The notes below the pieces were generated by a model, which was not told where the DNA came from, made no database searches, and saw only the letters and a list, made by a program, of their open reading frames with translations. DNA of 42,000 bases, from the NCBI RefSeq assembly GCF_932526225.1, contig NC_064044.1, forward strand, positions 5,185,747 through 5,227,746, written 5' to 3'. Source of the stretch: Nematostella vectensis. Lineage: Eukaryota; Cnidaria; Anthozoa; Actiniaria; Edwardsiidae. The first letter of the stretch is position 1. Each line of letters starts with the position of its first letter. Position numbers and translations under genes: made by a program. Positions 30,201 to 38,478 of the stretch are shown one piece after another.

Positions 30201-33200
30201 GAATAGGGCGGTAAAAACAAATGCGCGAAGGTGTGTGTGCTGTCTAAATACGCGTCGACCAATCAGAATCACTACCCGGATCTTGGCAGTGTCATGCCAT
30301 CAAGTACGTTACATTCCAGTTCGTTGCTCAGACTCTCGCTCAAGTTTCGATTAGATTTTGAGCGTGGGTCTGTTAACTCATGCTAAGCGCGCCATGGCGT
30401 ATTTAGATGGTTGATATTAATAACGAAATTGTATTCATAGGAATCTTGCAATAAGATTTTATTTTTTGTGTTTTAGACGGGTATGAGGTCTGCATCTTGT
30501 ATACTATCTATTGTGTTTATTTATTTAAATGTATATGCGGGTATATGGGGGTGGGGGGGGGGGGGTTAGGGGTTTAAACCTCCCCTTGGGCTTTCTTTTT
30601 TTATTGTTTTCAGTGTATCTTTACATTCCAAAATCGTTACGAAGGTAAACTAATGACACAAATGTTTGGGCGGAATCCCCCCCTTTTTCACACCAAGTTT
30701 TAGTATTTTGTTAACTTTCATACCGCATATTTAATATTATTGAATGAGTGCTTGCTTGAACCATTTGGAGGGGCCAATACAATTCATAATTACATGGCAT
30801 TAAAATTTGACATATTTTTAATCTCATAAAAAAATACTAGAGACACCAAGATCCCCTCTAGAACTACCGCTATCAGTCAACACAAAAAGGTGTTAAATGC
30901 TGGCTCCGCTTTTAGGCAGTGCGTAAATCTATATATTACTGAGGATTTATTATTGCATACATTGAAATTAGAACGTCAAGGAAACGACCTGTTATTATTG
31001 CCAATTCCAGTCTTTTGAAAAGTTTATTTCTGGGTACACTTTCAAATGCTTTGCTGAAATCGACGTAGCACGCAAAAAGGATATTACCCGCTTTTTTGGT
31101 TTGGACTTTACATTTTATCAATTAAAGTTTTCATCACAAAAATGCTATCTACGGTCCCGTGTTTTTTCCTAAAACCACATTGTTCTGGTTTATGTATGCC
31201 ATTAACCACCAAAAAACTGTATAATCCTTTGTTCAGGATTGCGTTAAAAACTTTCCCTGTGGCTGACAGTAAAGTTTTGCCTCTGTAGTTTTAAGGCTTA
31301 GAGAGATCGTCTTTCTTGTAAATTGGCACAATTAGACCATAGCTCCATATAGACGGGTATTTAGTGGAATTTTAGGACTTCATTTAGAACATTGTCTGCA
31401 CCCGGGGCCTTCCACCGATTTTAATCCGTCTATTGCTGTTGTTATTTCTTTTTCTGAGATTTGAAAGCCTAAAGGCCCGACGGTGTCGGATGGCTGTTCT
31501 TTTGGGCATTCTTCGCCTGACCGTTGCCCCGGAGGCCGTGCGTTTAGTTCTTCGAAATATTTATGGAATTTACCTGCTTCTTCAATCCAATTTTTTTTTC
31601 GTATCTTTATTTTTCCCGATGTTGAATAGATTCTTTATTTGTTTCCAGGTTTTTTTTTAGTTTCGTTGGAGTTAAGGTTGTTTAGTAGACTTATTTGACC
31701 GCCCTGTGGGCTCAATCAAAACTGAACATTTTAATGTTCAAAGTGTTTAAAAACACATTAGCGTTAGACGTTTGAACCCTTGCACACCAGCTACTACAGA
31801 GCCGTAACAGGCCTCGAAAGATTAGAGGGGCGCAATACAGAAACATTAAGAAAATATTGGGGGGCACAGCCACGCTCCTACTGGTCATTTCCTTATAATT
31901 TTTGAAAAAAATGGGGGTGTGGGCACGTGCTCCCAGTGCCCCACCCCCTGCTACGGCCCTGTACTACTACTACATTTTTTAATGTGTAGCCTTAAATTCT
32001 ACATATTCATCTTTATTTTTACTATTTTATTTTTCTTGTGTGTATACCTTCGCAGTTGATGCCCCCGTAGTTGTCGTTGCATTCGCATCTGTAGCTATCA
32101 AGATCTTCTTTGCAGACGCCATTGTTTTGACACGGGTTAACGGGATGGCATTTTGATTCCTCTGTGTTGCAGTCGTTAAATTCATTATCATCATCATCAC
32201 CATAACCATTATAATCATCATCATCAATATCATATTCATACCAGCATTGCATGATTTACAGCATTTGGACCTTCTTTCAAACTATATCGATCTTTACACC
32301 AGTATAATAATCAATATCAGCATTATATCATAATTACGATGGCATTATCGTCATCACACTATCTCCTTACTCCGCATTATCATCATAACGTCCTCATTTC
32401 AACAATGTCAGCATTATATCACGTCATCATTATATTCCGATGCCCATGTCATCGTTATCATCGTCCCACTATCTCTCTACGCCGCATCATTATCATCATA
32501 ACATACTTATCATCATTATCATTTCAACAATGCTGTCATTAGCACAATATCCTCATAATGATTACCTTCTCTATCAAATCAACCAAAAAAATATTACTGC
32601 TTTCAGTTGTACAACTGTGCGGATTTTCCTACTCATAATCTGCTTAAATAAAAGTCGTGAAGATTTCTTACGCTCGCAGTTCTTTCCCATGAATCCGTAG
32701 GTGCAGGAGCAGATGTACTTCTCCCTTGTCTCCGTGCACACCGCACCATTCCGGCACGGGTTCGGCTCGCACTTGCTTTCCTCTGGAACGATAATTTAAA
32801 GAATATAGATAAGCCACTCATTTGTTATTACTTGTGGCCATCAAATGTCTATATACATCGTTCACCGATGGTATAAGTCTCGACTGGTGTTTTATTTTTT
32901 ATTTGAAAATTTTACATTGCAACATCTGTTTGCCCTTTTAGCTCTTTTAAGATCATCTCAAAATCCCATGAGAGGTTTGACACCGGCTTTGTAAATTTTG
33001 TAAATCATAAAGGAACTTTCTACAATATATCTGATTGCTTTGACCTTATGTTCCCTTCGTTATCCGCGGCTAATGTAGTCAAGAGAGGAGGTGTTACTTA
33101 CCATCGCAGTTTTTCCCGTGGAACCCTGGGTGGCATGTGCATTCGTAGTCATTGGGGTGTTCAGTACACGTGGCGAAATTCTTACACGGATTCGGGAAGC

Positions 33201-35497
33201 ACTTGCTTTGAACTAAAGGAAAGAGATGATAACTTTGAAAAGAGCTTATATTTTCAAAAGTATGAAAGGCGCAACTCATCTTTCGTTGTTGTAGGGACTT
33301 TAAGTTACCGATAAAGAACATTTATTTTTTTCAATTAAGCATAGTAAATCTTTAGCCCATTTGCTAATAGGTTACTACTTACCATATCTGTCACAAGCTG
33401 TATAACGATGCACATGCATACTTTTTACTCTTCCTTATTTGTGGGTAGAAATAAAAGCACTGTCGTCGATGTACAGTCGTTTGACGAAAGGTTGTCGTCA
33501 ACCGGCTTTGCGGCTACGCGACAAGCCAGCATGTAAGCATGGGTAAAAAAACACTGCGCCTAGCTGCATATATTAGCCACCGCTACCGCGTCTACCTGAA
33601 GTTATGCAGTGGCTAATATATGCAGCTAAGGCGCCTCAGTGGTTTTTACAAATGCTTACATGCGGGCTTGTCGCGTAGTCGCAAAGCCGGTTGACGACAA
33701 CCTTTTTTCAAACGACTGTATACTTACTGTCGCATCTGTCTCCTTTGTATCCTAGTGCGCATACACAGCGATACTCGTTGCCAACCGCTGAACATGTGCC
33801 ACCGTTCCGACATGGGCTAACCTCGCATGGGCTGTTTACTGTTGGTTGATAAGTAAGCATGAATGTTCTTGAGTTTACGCTACAAACATTTCTCCATTTT
33901 AGGCTAGTTTTATGATCCGTTTTTCAACAGAGACTTAGACTTGAGATCTTCTTGCGAAGCAGTCAGTGTTATTTTATCATTTCCAAGACCCTTATTCGCA
34001 GTATATATTCTATACTGTAACATTCTCAAGTTATTGTTTCTTTCCCGGTGTCGTGTACTTACCGATGATATTATTCAGATGGTGGTACTCCATTATGCGA
34101 GGGGGCCCGGGCACCATGACTGGCACTGGGACGGGCCTTGAAGGCATGGGGACGGGGCGGTTGATGATCACTAATCGCGATGGCCCTCGCACGGGGACTG
34201 GATAAGGGACCTGAACTGTATGGTGGATTGGTCTATTCACAACGAACGGAACCGGAAATGGAATCCTCTCGGTATGATGCACAGGCCTGTTAACCATAAC
34301 CGGAAACGGAACCCTATCCACGTGGTGTACAGGTGCGTCTACGGCCATCATGTTTGAGAAAGACATTCCACCTCCCCCTCCGTCCATTATCTTTGGTGCA
34401 CCAAATCGGTTATTGGAATAACTGTCTAGATCGTCAAACTTCGGGGGACTACCACCTACCCCAAAAGCGTCTGCTGTCCCGGTCACCCCTCCGGCTATTG
34501 CTCCGCCCCCGACTCCGAATCCTCCTTGCATCGCCCCTCCCAGGTTTGTCACCTCCCCCAAATTTCCACCCATTCCAATATGCGCCTCGGGTCCTCCTTC
34601 GTGGATATGATGCGGGTGTCCATCTATTAACTGACCGATAGGCCCCTCAATACATGGCCCCGCGTTATTTATCCGGAAACATGGATTAGGTCCAAAATGT
34701 CGGACGTTTCCTCCATTGGGCTCAAGACTTCCAATGTCTATGGGCTTAGATAGATATCGATGAATAGGCGCACCTATGTAACGATTTTCTGGCTTTCCTG
34801 AGAATAATTTATCCAAAGGAGGCATTAAAAAGTTTGGTCTGTGCGACTTTGGACCGTGTTTTGGTCTACCTGTCTCCCCTCCTCGAGCAAATGCAGCCAT
34901 GGGAATCCCTTGTTTCTTGTATCTTTTTCCAGAATCTTCATTTGTTACGGCTTCTGGGTGAACTGTCTTATTTCGTTGATGTTGCGATGGAATACCGAGC
35001 ATTTCTTTTTCGTTAATTTTACGTTTTGACACCCGGTCATCGAATCTTTTGCTGCTTCGCAGCTTATTTCGTACTATTTCGTGCTTTTGCTTATTTCTAT
35101 TTGTTCCTGGAGATTTTGTCCGTGTGTATCTTTTTAATTGCTTTTTATATCTTCTTAGTTTCACTACCCTAATCCTCTTGGTTTTTTGTGGGTGGTCTGT
35201 TTTGCTCCTCCTTTTTAAATCTCCGTCTTCTAATACCTGTCTAACATCCCTCTCAGGCGAATTTGATGAGAAGGCATTTTTGTTCAACAATTGATTTGAA
35301 TCAAACGTCATTTCATTGCTCCTGAAATGATCCCTCGAATTTGCAGTACTTTGATCTTTGATGCCCCTTTTCTGCCGGCCATATGCATATGGCAAAGTGT
35401 TTTGACTTGAACCGTAAGCTTTAGTTTGGCGTAAAAGTCTGACATCTAAAGCTGCAACAGCCCAAACGGTGAAAACCGTGTACAATACACCATTCAT
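14939..35497 (-). CDS. Gene A: secreted multi-EGF protein with basic/Pro-rich N-terminus and four-Cys C-terminal module (17 exons)
   Basis: Minus-strand exons: 35497-34063, 33838-33728, 33212-33102, 32782-32672, 32161-32048, 28409-28281, 27379-27251, 26594-26487, 25668-25540, 24731-24621, 23660-23532, 21525-21400, 20080-19904, 19435-19319, 18995-18885, 17407-17270, 15249-14939. They sum to 3597 bases, about 1198 residues, with every intron in phase 1. Order: signal peptide, RQKR site (41-44), basic region, Gly-rich part, Pro/Val/His repeats, 14 EGF domains (479-1049), a truncated EGF-like module and a C-terminal module with four cysteines. It is extracellular; the partner is unknown. Being next to, and built like, gene B makes a nematocyst or other extracellular-matrix role plausible but unproven. 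It is not recognisable as Notch, Delta or fibrillin. Confidence 0.85.
15250..17269. other. Gene A intron 16, with GAT-rich microsatellite
   Basis: No exon found. It contains a G tract near 16261-16276 and an imperfect GAT/GATGGT microsatellite at about 16880-17235, which produces spurious Asp- or Ile-rich open frames on both strands. A 111-codon plus-strand open frame at 16488-16823 has no recognisable domain. Confidence 0.6.
17270..17407 (-). CDS. Gene A exon 16: truncated EGF-like, Cys-rich module
   Basis: Acceptor GTCATTTCAG|, donor CATAC|GTGAGT, 46 codons, phase 1 to 1. It begins CKGGCPLYATCESNVCVC, the EGF front half, then has a CC pair and three more cysteines (ACCQPVTTPCSSTCPAGKRVC) in place of the usual last loop. 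Similar in design to gene B exon 6. Confidence 0.85.
17500..17610. repeat. Repeat block shared with 7040-7160
   Basis: GACCCCACCCTGCTCATGTGA-like core followed by GATTCCGGTTGACCCCTT and AGAAGATTGTTGACTTTATG; nearly the same as the block near gene B exon 6. Next to it is a G tract of about 30 bases (17463-17493). Confidence 0.6.
17605..18915 (-). repeat. 55-57-bp exon-derived minisatellite (about 24 copies) in gene A intron 15
   Basis: On the minus strand each unit reads GGATACTCGTGTACCAAGAT, ACCTACAGACG, GTAAGTAAGC and a short GCTTACGG tail: the last 34 bases or so of EGF exon 15, its 5' splice site and about 20 intron bases. Variants with TTTGTACACATGT or TTTAGTACACATGTG recur in blocks, giving a higher-order pattern. 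In every unit a TAA follows the GTAAG in the exon's frame. Confidence 0.95.
18885..18995 (-). CDS. Gene A exon 15: EGF domain 14, short class, source of a minisatellite
   Basis: Acceptor TTTTCTGCAG|, donor GACG|GTAAGT, 37 codons, phase 1 to 1. Cysteines read LCSECDAHARCIHGKCYC then EGDGYSC. The 3' end encoding GYSCTKIPTDG plus its donor is repeated about 24 times over the next 1.3 kb of intron. Confidence 0.9.
19319..19435 (-). CDS. Gene A exon 14: EGF domain 13
   Basis: Acceptor ATGTTGTAG|, donor GACG|GTAGGG, 39 codons, phase 1 to 1. Cysteines read LCHPNPCLHGGIC then CICANPRYKGRFC. Its 5' border is duplicated 109 bases upstream, see the repeat at 19406-19790. Confidence 0.9.
19406..19790 (-). 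repeat. 109-bp duplication of the exon 14 acceptor border
   Basis: GACATGGGTTAGGGTGACAC and ATGCGGTACGT occur at 19406 and again 109 bases on at 19515. The duplicated block includes the first 30 bases of exon 14, the acceptor and about 50 bases of intron. More decayed traces (GCGTTAGGGTATTAGGTGG, CAACATGCCACACGTGTTAG) continue to about 19790. Confidence 0.8.
19904..20080 (-). CDS. Gene A exon 13: EGF domain 12 with a basic tail
   Basis: Acceptor TTTGCCAAG|, donor CTACC|GTGAGT, 59 codons, phase 1 to 1. Cysteines read YCVPNPCENGATC then CICTEDFYGRTC. About 22 charged residues (KVVYKYKEHEDS) follow, the only sizeable linker inside the EGF chain. Confidence 0.9.
20205..21475 (-). repeat. 109-120-bp exon-derived minisatellite (about 10 full copies) in gene A intron 12
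   Basis: Each unit on the minus strand holds GACCGGTGATGGGTATACGT, GCACTAAGCTTATAT, CAAGCTATA and GTAAGTTCTACATTGG: the 3' end of EGF exon 12, its 5' splice site and the start of the intron. The GCACGTATAC core recurs near 20421, 20541, 20661, 20771, 20878, 20998, 21107, 21216, 21325 and 21434, with 109-bp and about 120-bp unit classes. Before 20390 only short AATGTAGAACTTACT-like remnants are present. Confidence 0.95.
21400..21525 (-). CDS. Gene A exon 12: EGF domain 11, short class, source of a minisatellite
   Basis: Acceptor CTTCTCACAG|, donor TATA|GTAAGT, 42 codons, phase 1 to 1. Cysteines read KCDRCDPNASCYDGSCRC then WTGDGYTC. The last 60-odd bases with the donor are repeated about ten times downstream (minus direction) to near 20.2 kb. 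The exon-proximal donor is chosen because it alone keeps phase 1 without a stop. Confidence 0.85.
21665..22620. repeat. 92-93-bp minisatellite (about 10 copies) in gene A intron 11
   Basis: Units contain CCTACTTACATAACTACGTA, TTCACCTAAAGTACATGATC, TGCTTGCCTGCCTTCCAACC and TACTCCACTACCTACCAAC. It lies about 140 bases upstream of EGF exon 12, so that exon is flanked by two unrelated arrays. It does not contain exon 12 sequence. Confidence 0.93.
23281..23510. mobile_element. MITE, 230 bp, copy 1
   Basis: Terminal inverted repeats GCATTGTTACAAGTTTACT and AAATTGGTGATAATGCCGC. Internal sequence, including TCTATTAGAATCCG and CGCGTTTTCTGTTAAAAAT, matches the inverted copy at 41733-41973. It sits 22 bases past the donor of gene A exon 11. 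Confidence 0.82.
23532..23660 (-). CDS. Gene A exon 11: EGF domain 10
   Basis: Acceptor TGGATTTCAG|, donor AGTA|GTAAGT, 43 codons, phase 1 to 1. Cysteines read PCLPMGGKSRDPCQNGGTC (long first loop) then CLCPKQYDGTDC. A 230-bp MITE begins 22 bases past the donor. Confidence 0.92.
23665..23955. repeat. Duplicated block near the exon 11 acceptor
   Basis: CATTATCAAAACACAATCAA followed by AGATTTTGTGGGCCG at about 23668-23740 recurs as CATTATCAAAACACAACCAA and AGATTTCTTTGGGCCG at about 23880-23950, some 212 bases apart in gene A intron 10. Confidence 0.65.
24060..24300. repeat. Dispersed repeat family, copy 1
   Basis: GCCGCCATTTTATGCT, GCATCCATTT, CAAATATCGTCAATAA and GGTTGATCGACATTCTTTAA occur in the same order as at 36190-36400, and partly at 27040-27245 and 39655-39790. 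No terminal repeats or coding capacity are visible; origin unknown. Confidence 0.65.
24621..24731 (-). CDS. Gene A exon 10: EGF domain 9
   Basis: Acceptor TTTTTAACAG|, donor GAAT|GTGGGT, 37 codons, phase 1 to 1. Cysteines read PCTGFNCHNGGRC then CTCIAPYTGATC. Confidence 0.9.
24898..25210. mobile_element. MITE-like element with TGGTTCTCA ends
   Basis: Begins TGGTTCTCATGACGAG and ends CTCGTAAGAACCAGCC in inverted orientation. Internal GAGAACCGGCTCGACGTAAG and CGGTTCTCACGCGACGTAAG repeats give several nested inverted copies. No open frame of note. Confidence 0.6.
25540..25668 (-). CDS. Gene A exon 9: EGF domain 8
   Basis: Acceptor GTGGTACAG|, donor ACGC|GTAAGT, 43 codons, phase 1 to 1. Cysteines read HCHPNPCENGGTC, then a long Trp-containing loop (STDSDWWCEC) and CNKGYTGQTC. 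Confidence 0.92.
25879..25893. mobile_element. Short terminal fragment of the 240-bp MITE family
   Basis: GCGGCATTGTCACCAG matches the terminal repeat of the MITEs at 23281-23510 and 41733-41973; too short to be more than a trace. Confidence 0.3.
26010..26415. mobile_element. Foldback element with about 190-bp inverted arms
   Basis: Left arm about 26012-26200 and right arm about 26228-26412 are reverse complements at high identity (outer ends CACAGGCTTACCAACCTCT and AGAGGTTGGTAAGCCTGTG; inner ends AATAAGCGGTATTTCTAACG and its complement) with a loop under 30 bases. It starts about 70 bases past the donor of gene A exon 8 and would form a long hairpin in the pre-mRNA. Confidence 0.85.
26487..26594 (-). 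CDS. Gene A exon 8: EGF domain 7, short class
   Basis: Acceptor TTGTCTACAG|, donor AGAA|GTGAGT, 36 codons, phase 1 to 1. Cysteines read ICDRCSRHALCVDDKCVC then a loop ending GNGFHC, the short C-x2-C class also found in exons 12 and 15 and in gene B. A longer open frame on the same strand is out of phase and is a shadow. Confidence 0.88.
27040..27245. repeat. Dispersed repeat family, diverged copy
   Basis: GGCATCCATTTGCATCGG, CAACCAAATTGTTGTTGATAA and GCCGATCGAAATTCTTTAAA match the order seen at 24060-24300 at lower identity. It abuts the 3' end of gene A exon 7. Confidence 0.5.
27251..27379 (-). CDS. Gene A exon 7: EGF domain 6
   Basis: Acceptor CCCTTGCAG|, donor GAAG|GTGAGT, 43 codons, phase 1 to 1. 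Cysteines read PCDPNPCLYGGRC then CICPDDRNGRHC. Confidence 0.92.
28281..28409 (-). CDS. Gene A exon 6: EGF domain 5
   Basis: Acceptor CTCTTTCAAG|, donor CAAG|GTTGGT, 43 codons, phase 1 to 1. Cysteines read ACQSSPCLNGGTC then CICPNGFSGQTC. It follows the largest intron (3.6 kb), which holds the retrotransposon. Confidence 0.9.
29100..31690 (-). pseudogene. Decayed non-LTR retrotransposon reverse transcriptase, split by a DNA element
   Basis: Minus-strand fragments in RT order. From about 31640 there is a linker with EKEITTAIDGLKS. It is followed by PIYKKDDLSKP, then NYRGKTLLSATGKVFNAIL, CGFRKKHGTVDSIF and YVDFSKAFESVPRNKLFKRL near 31080. After the interruption at 29470-30921 come GVKQGCMISPTLFNF and LYAYDLVICSRS, where the catalytic YADD has become YAYD. 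In-frame stops and frameshifts are present, so it is dead. It lies in gene A intron 5, same strand as the gene. The clade (CR1, L2 or similar) is not resolved. Confidence 0.88.
29470..30921. mobile_element. Non-autonomous DNA element inserted in the retrotransposon
   Basis: Left end CAAAAACTGTCTAATTTTAG then CGGAGCCAGC; right end, reversed, CACTGCCTAAAAGCGGAGCC then AGC. The terminal repeats invert and lie exactly where the RT reading is interrupted. A third copy of the same end occurs at 40133-40160. The interior has no transposase frame that I can see; it holds a (CAT)10 microsatellite at 30011-30040 and a G tract near 30547. The target duplication is unclear. Confidence 0.68.
32048..32161 (-). 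CDS. Gene A exon 5: EGF domain 4
   Basis: Acceptor TGCAACACAG|, donor GAAG|GTATAC, 38 codons, phase 1 to 1. Cysteines read KCHPVNPCQNNGVC then CECNDNYGGINC. Confidence 0.92.
32180..32545. repeat. CAT/ATC-rich imperfect microsatellite
   Basis: Dense CATCATCAT and ATTATCATCA words in gene A intron 4, upstream of exon 5 in the gene's direction. Open frames across it are low-complexity by-products. Confidence 0.7.
32672..32782 (-). CDS. Gene A exon 4: EGF domain 3
   Basis: Acceptor TCGTTCCAG|, donor GAGC|GTAAGA, 37 codons, phase 1 to 1. Cysteines read KCEPNPCRNGAVC then CSCTYGFMGKNC. Confidence 0.93.
33102..33212 (-). CDS. Gene A exon 3: EGF domain 2
   Basis: Acceptor TTCCTTTAG|, donor GATG|GTAAGT, 37 codons, phase 1 to 1. 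Cysteines read KCFPNPCKNFATC then CTCHPGFHGKNC. Confidence 0.93.
33474..33718. mobile_element. Palindromic MITE with TA target duplication
   Basis: Ends CAGTCGTTTGACGAAAGGTT and its near complement (AACCTTTTTTCAAACGACTG) flanked by TA on both sides (33472-33473, 33719-33720). The two halves are long inverted arms (CAACCGGCTTTGCGGCTACG / CGTAGTCGCAAAGCCGGTTG) around a short centre. TA duplication and CAGT ends fit a Tc1/mariner-type MITE. It begins 10 bases into gene A intron 2. Confidence 0.85.
33728..33838 (-). CDS. Gene A exon 2: EGF domain 1
   Basis: Acceptor CAACCAACAG|, donor GACA|GTAAGT, 37 codons, phase 1 to 1. Cysteines read PCEVSPCRNGGTC then CVCALGYKGDRC, the classic EGF spacing. 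A MITE begins only 10 bases into the following intron. Confidence 0.93.
34063..35497 (-). CDS. Gene A exon 1: signal peptide, basic pro-region, Gly-rich and Pro/Val/His repeats
   Basis: Starts at ATG 35497 with a leader (NGVLYTVFTVWAVAALDV). A furin-like RQKR lies at residues 41-44. Residues 85-200 are Lys/Arg-rich, about 310-370 Gly-rich (GGFGVGGGAIAGGVTG), and about 390-470 carry repeats such as VHHVDRVPFPVMVNRP, VHHTERIPFPVPFVVNRP and IHHTVQVPYPVPVRGP. Donor CATCG|GTAAGT in phase 1. The P-x-P-V repeats resemble structural extracellular proteins in general; no family is assigned. Confidence 0.9.
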
Positions 35498-36189
35498 GTT
35501 GGTTTTTAAGTCATCTTAACACAATCAAATATCGAGTAGTCGCCATTTTTCTTGAAGTTCCCTTATTCCTAAACAAACTCCGACCCATTAAATTTGTATT
35601 ACCTGTTCGAGTGTGAGATGATGTCACGGATTTCAGGGCTAATGATTTAGTTTGATTTGAAACTCTAAAACCATTTCACTTTTTACTCGATTTAAACAAA
35701 CAGACAGCGCCCGAGGATGTTTAACCTGAGATCCTATAGCCTAATTCCTACAATGAACCAGGCGGATAACAAGGAGGATTTGCAATCGAGGTGTTTAACT
35801 CGCTATTATTCCCCTTCTTGTGGAATACGTGGGTCAGAAGTTCGATTGTAATCTCGATGATTTTCAGTGACCGATTGAACTTCTCTTTTAACCACCTGCT
35901 TATATTATATGCTTTCGCAACAAGACATAACAATTGAAATTCTTCATGTTAAGATCGCAGGCCATTCTCAGAGTTAAAGCCGCCACAAAAATAACGATGG
36001 GTTTTGGCAAGCTTAAATAACATAATCATTTTGAGAGGCCACATAAATCGTTCTCTCCTCACTTTTCATCTTCCTATATCAAGGTTTTCCCTCAACTTTT
36101 GAAAAGAAAGGTCATTGTCTTCTCATTGGCCGTAGATCACTTCGCCGACCTTTCGTTTATCGCGAGAGCGCCCTTAAACTGTAAAAAAG

Positions 36190-36400
36190 GGCCAATCACG
36201 CGGCCATTTTATGCTGCCGCACTAGATCGAGTCACTCAAAGAATCCATTTCAAACTGAGAAAGTTTTAATTAAATATCATTGATAAGGTATCAGACTTCA
36301 ATCGGAGATTTTGAAGTTTTCGTGTAAATGGAGCGTTGTATTTTCAAATGTAAATAATAACAAAGGGAGAGGTTGATCGACATTCTTTAAAACAATTTTG
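36190..36400. repeat. Dispersed repeat family, copy 2
   Basis: GCGGCCATTTTATGCTGCCG, CATCCATTT-like AGAATCCATTTC, AAATATCATTGATAA and GGTTGATCGACATTCTTTAA match 24060-24300 in order and orientation. Confidence 0.65.
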
Positions 36401-36784
36401 ACAGACATTGGTTGATAGCTTATCGCTTCAACGGCCCTAAAAATCCGCGTAAATTTGTTCGTTTAACTTTATTTATCAAACAAAAAGACTAAAGTTTATG
36501 TTTGTTAATCATAAATTTAGTAGACCTTATTCTTAATGTACATCCCCAAAAGAACTGATCAGTTGCACCTAACCTCTAAACATATCAAAGAAAAAAAACC
36601 ATAATACTTTGGAGCATATCACGTGCATACTATGCTTCTTCTGTTGTTTTATTATTTGTATTTGTAGAATTTGTTATTTGATGATTTCATAGCAGTATTT
36701 ATTACACGTATAACGAGAATTTTATTACGAAAAGATCCGTTGTAGAAACCAGTATGCTATATTTTCCATGTGAAAAGGAGCTTT

Positions 36785-36875
36785 ACGACCAATCAGGATA
36801 CCGTATAGCTTTTATCACATGTGCGAAATATAACCAATCAGCGCAAGCGATTTACTTGTTCAGCCAATCAGGCCT
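36785..36875. promoter_or_regulatory. Cluster of CCAAT motifs
   Basis: GACCAATCAGG, AACCAATCAGC and AGCCAATCAGG within about 85 bases, in the divergent spacer. CCAAT boxes bind NF-Y, but the distance to either start codon exceeds 1 kb, so a promoter role is weakly supported; it could also be part of a repeat. Confidence 0.25.
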
Positions 36876-38478
36876 TGCACTTTAATGGCTTCTCAGACAG
36901 ATCCCGTACGTCGCACTTTCTATGAAGTATGTATGGTGTGTGAGCGCTGCCTTACCCTTCCTACAAACACTAACACCGCCCGTTTGGACATATTTTATTT
37001 ACTTTATATTTTATTTAAGAGCAAAAACTAAAAAATCCTTGAATGTAAAGTCTCGACAGAGACAAAGCTAAGCCAAATTAAAATATGATCAGTGGAAGTT
37101 ATCCAAGAACTTTGGGGCTTCTGAAGAAGAAGAGTTAATACAATTTCAAACTCTGAACTTAGTTAGTTTTCGCAATTACATGGCAATAACGTTTTTATTG
37201 ATTTTTTAACTCCCAATATTGATAAAAATAGCCTTATTTTGACATCTGTGTTTGGCTACTCACAGCACAAACACTAAAGGTCGGGCGCACCATTTTTTCT
37301 TTTGAATTTTGAACTTTAATTGCCCTGACAAAAGACTGAAAAAAAAAGCTGTCGTATTTTGATACTGTTTTGGGTTTAAACAATGAGTTATGATCATGGA
37401 TCGCATGTTAACAGATGAGGAAGTATACAGTAAACGGCTAGTTATAGGCCGTCATTGAACGGAATGGCATCGAAACAGATGGGACACAAAGAAAGTTAAA
37501 CAAAACAAGGGTATTTAAAAAAGAATTAACGTCAGAAACAAAAGGTGAAAGGATCATAAAAGGTCGCTTCATAAAAAGTTGGAAGACATCGGTGTTGCCA
37601 AAGTGCTAGTACGTTTTTGCCTGAGAGCCTATCCTATCGAATCTGCTCGATATAGTTGCAAAAAGAAAGACATTCTTGACAGCTAAACTATTTCGTTTCT
37701 CATAATAAAGCGCAATGTCCTTATTAAAACGATTCCTACTGCTAATGATATGAGTTTGGATTAAATGTGTTCAAGATTGAATAAACTGTCCCAAAATATG
37801 TATGAGGAATTGCTAAGTACCGCACAATCCGAAAACCACCTTATCTCTTTGGATGAGCCAGAAGATGTCAAAAATTAAAAGAATAAGGAAAAGCCAAATT
37901 CGGGTTTGTTTTCACTGACTATGAGAAATAATTTTTGCTCTATCTGGCATTTTCAATCTAGCGCCAAATATCGAAATATCTGTTATAATTTTAAGAAACA
38001 CTATGTGTCCAATTATTTTTGTTAAAATTGAACAAACTAAAATAGCTGAACTGTTAGGGAATAAGCTTGAAACTAAACCAAGATATTGAGCTCACCACGT
38101 GACCTTGATTTAGCCAATAAGAGGACACAGTCGTTTGTAATAAGCATCCCATCTGTGCGCATCAAAGTAATTACTAAGAAATCTAACTATATATCCGGGA
38201 ACGCCAAATGTACAACAGGATAAGTTTCAGGTTGGCGAATTTATCTCTCTTCAAGATTCTTTGCACTTAGAGCTGCGAGCATCACGGATACACCAGACAC
38301 CGTTTTGAAGTCAGTCAAATCACAGAAAAGACAAAGGCAAGACAAAGGTTTAAACATTCAACTTTCAATGCATCAACAAAGCATAAATAATCCCACACCA
38401 AATTTTACCTAAAATAAGAAATCATAATCTCAGAGGTCGTGAAGGAAAGAGTCCGCGTTTTTATGATAAGCTGGAACG

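Larger units (their letters stand above)
35498..38478. other. Intergenic region between gene A start and the GPCR
   Basis: Divergent spacer of about 3 kb holding both promoters by position. Visible elements are a dispersed repeat copy (36190-36400) and three CCAATCA motifs within 90 bases (about 36789, 36833 and 36863). The rest is AT-rich with no convincing gene, RNA gene or TATA box. Confidence 0.5.

Noticed and set aside
34333-35294. Plus-strand open frames opposite gene A exon 1
   Set aside because: Antisense shadows; the minus-strand 478-codon frame with signal peptide and donor explains the region.
35748-35933. 61-codon minus frame upstream of gene A
   Set aside because: No leader, no domain, no splice link to exon 1, which already begins with a signal peptide.
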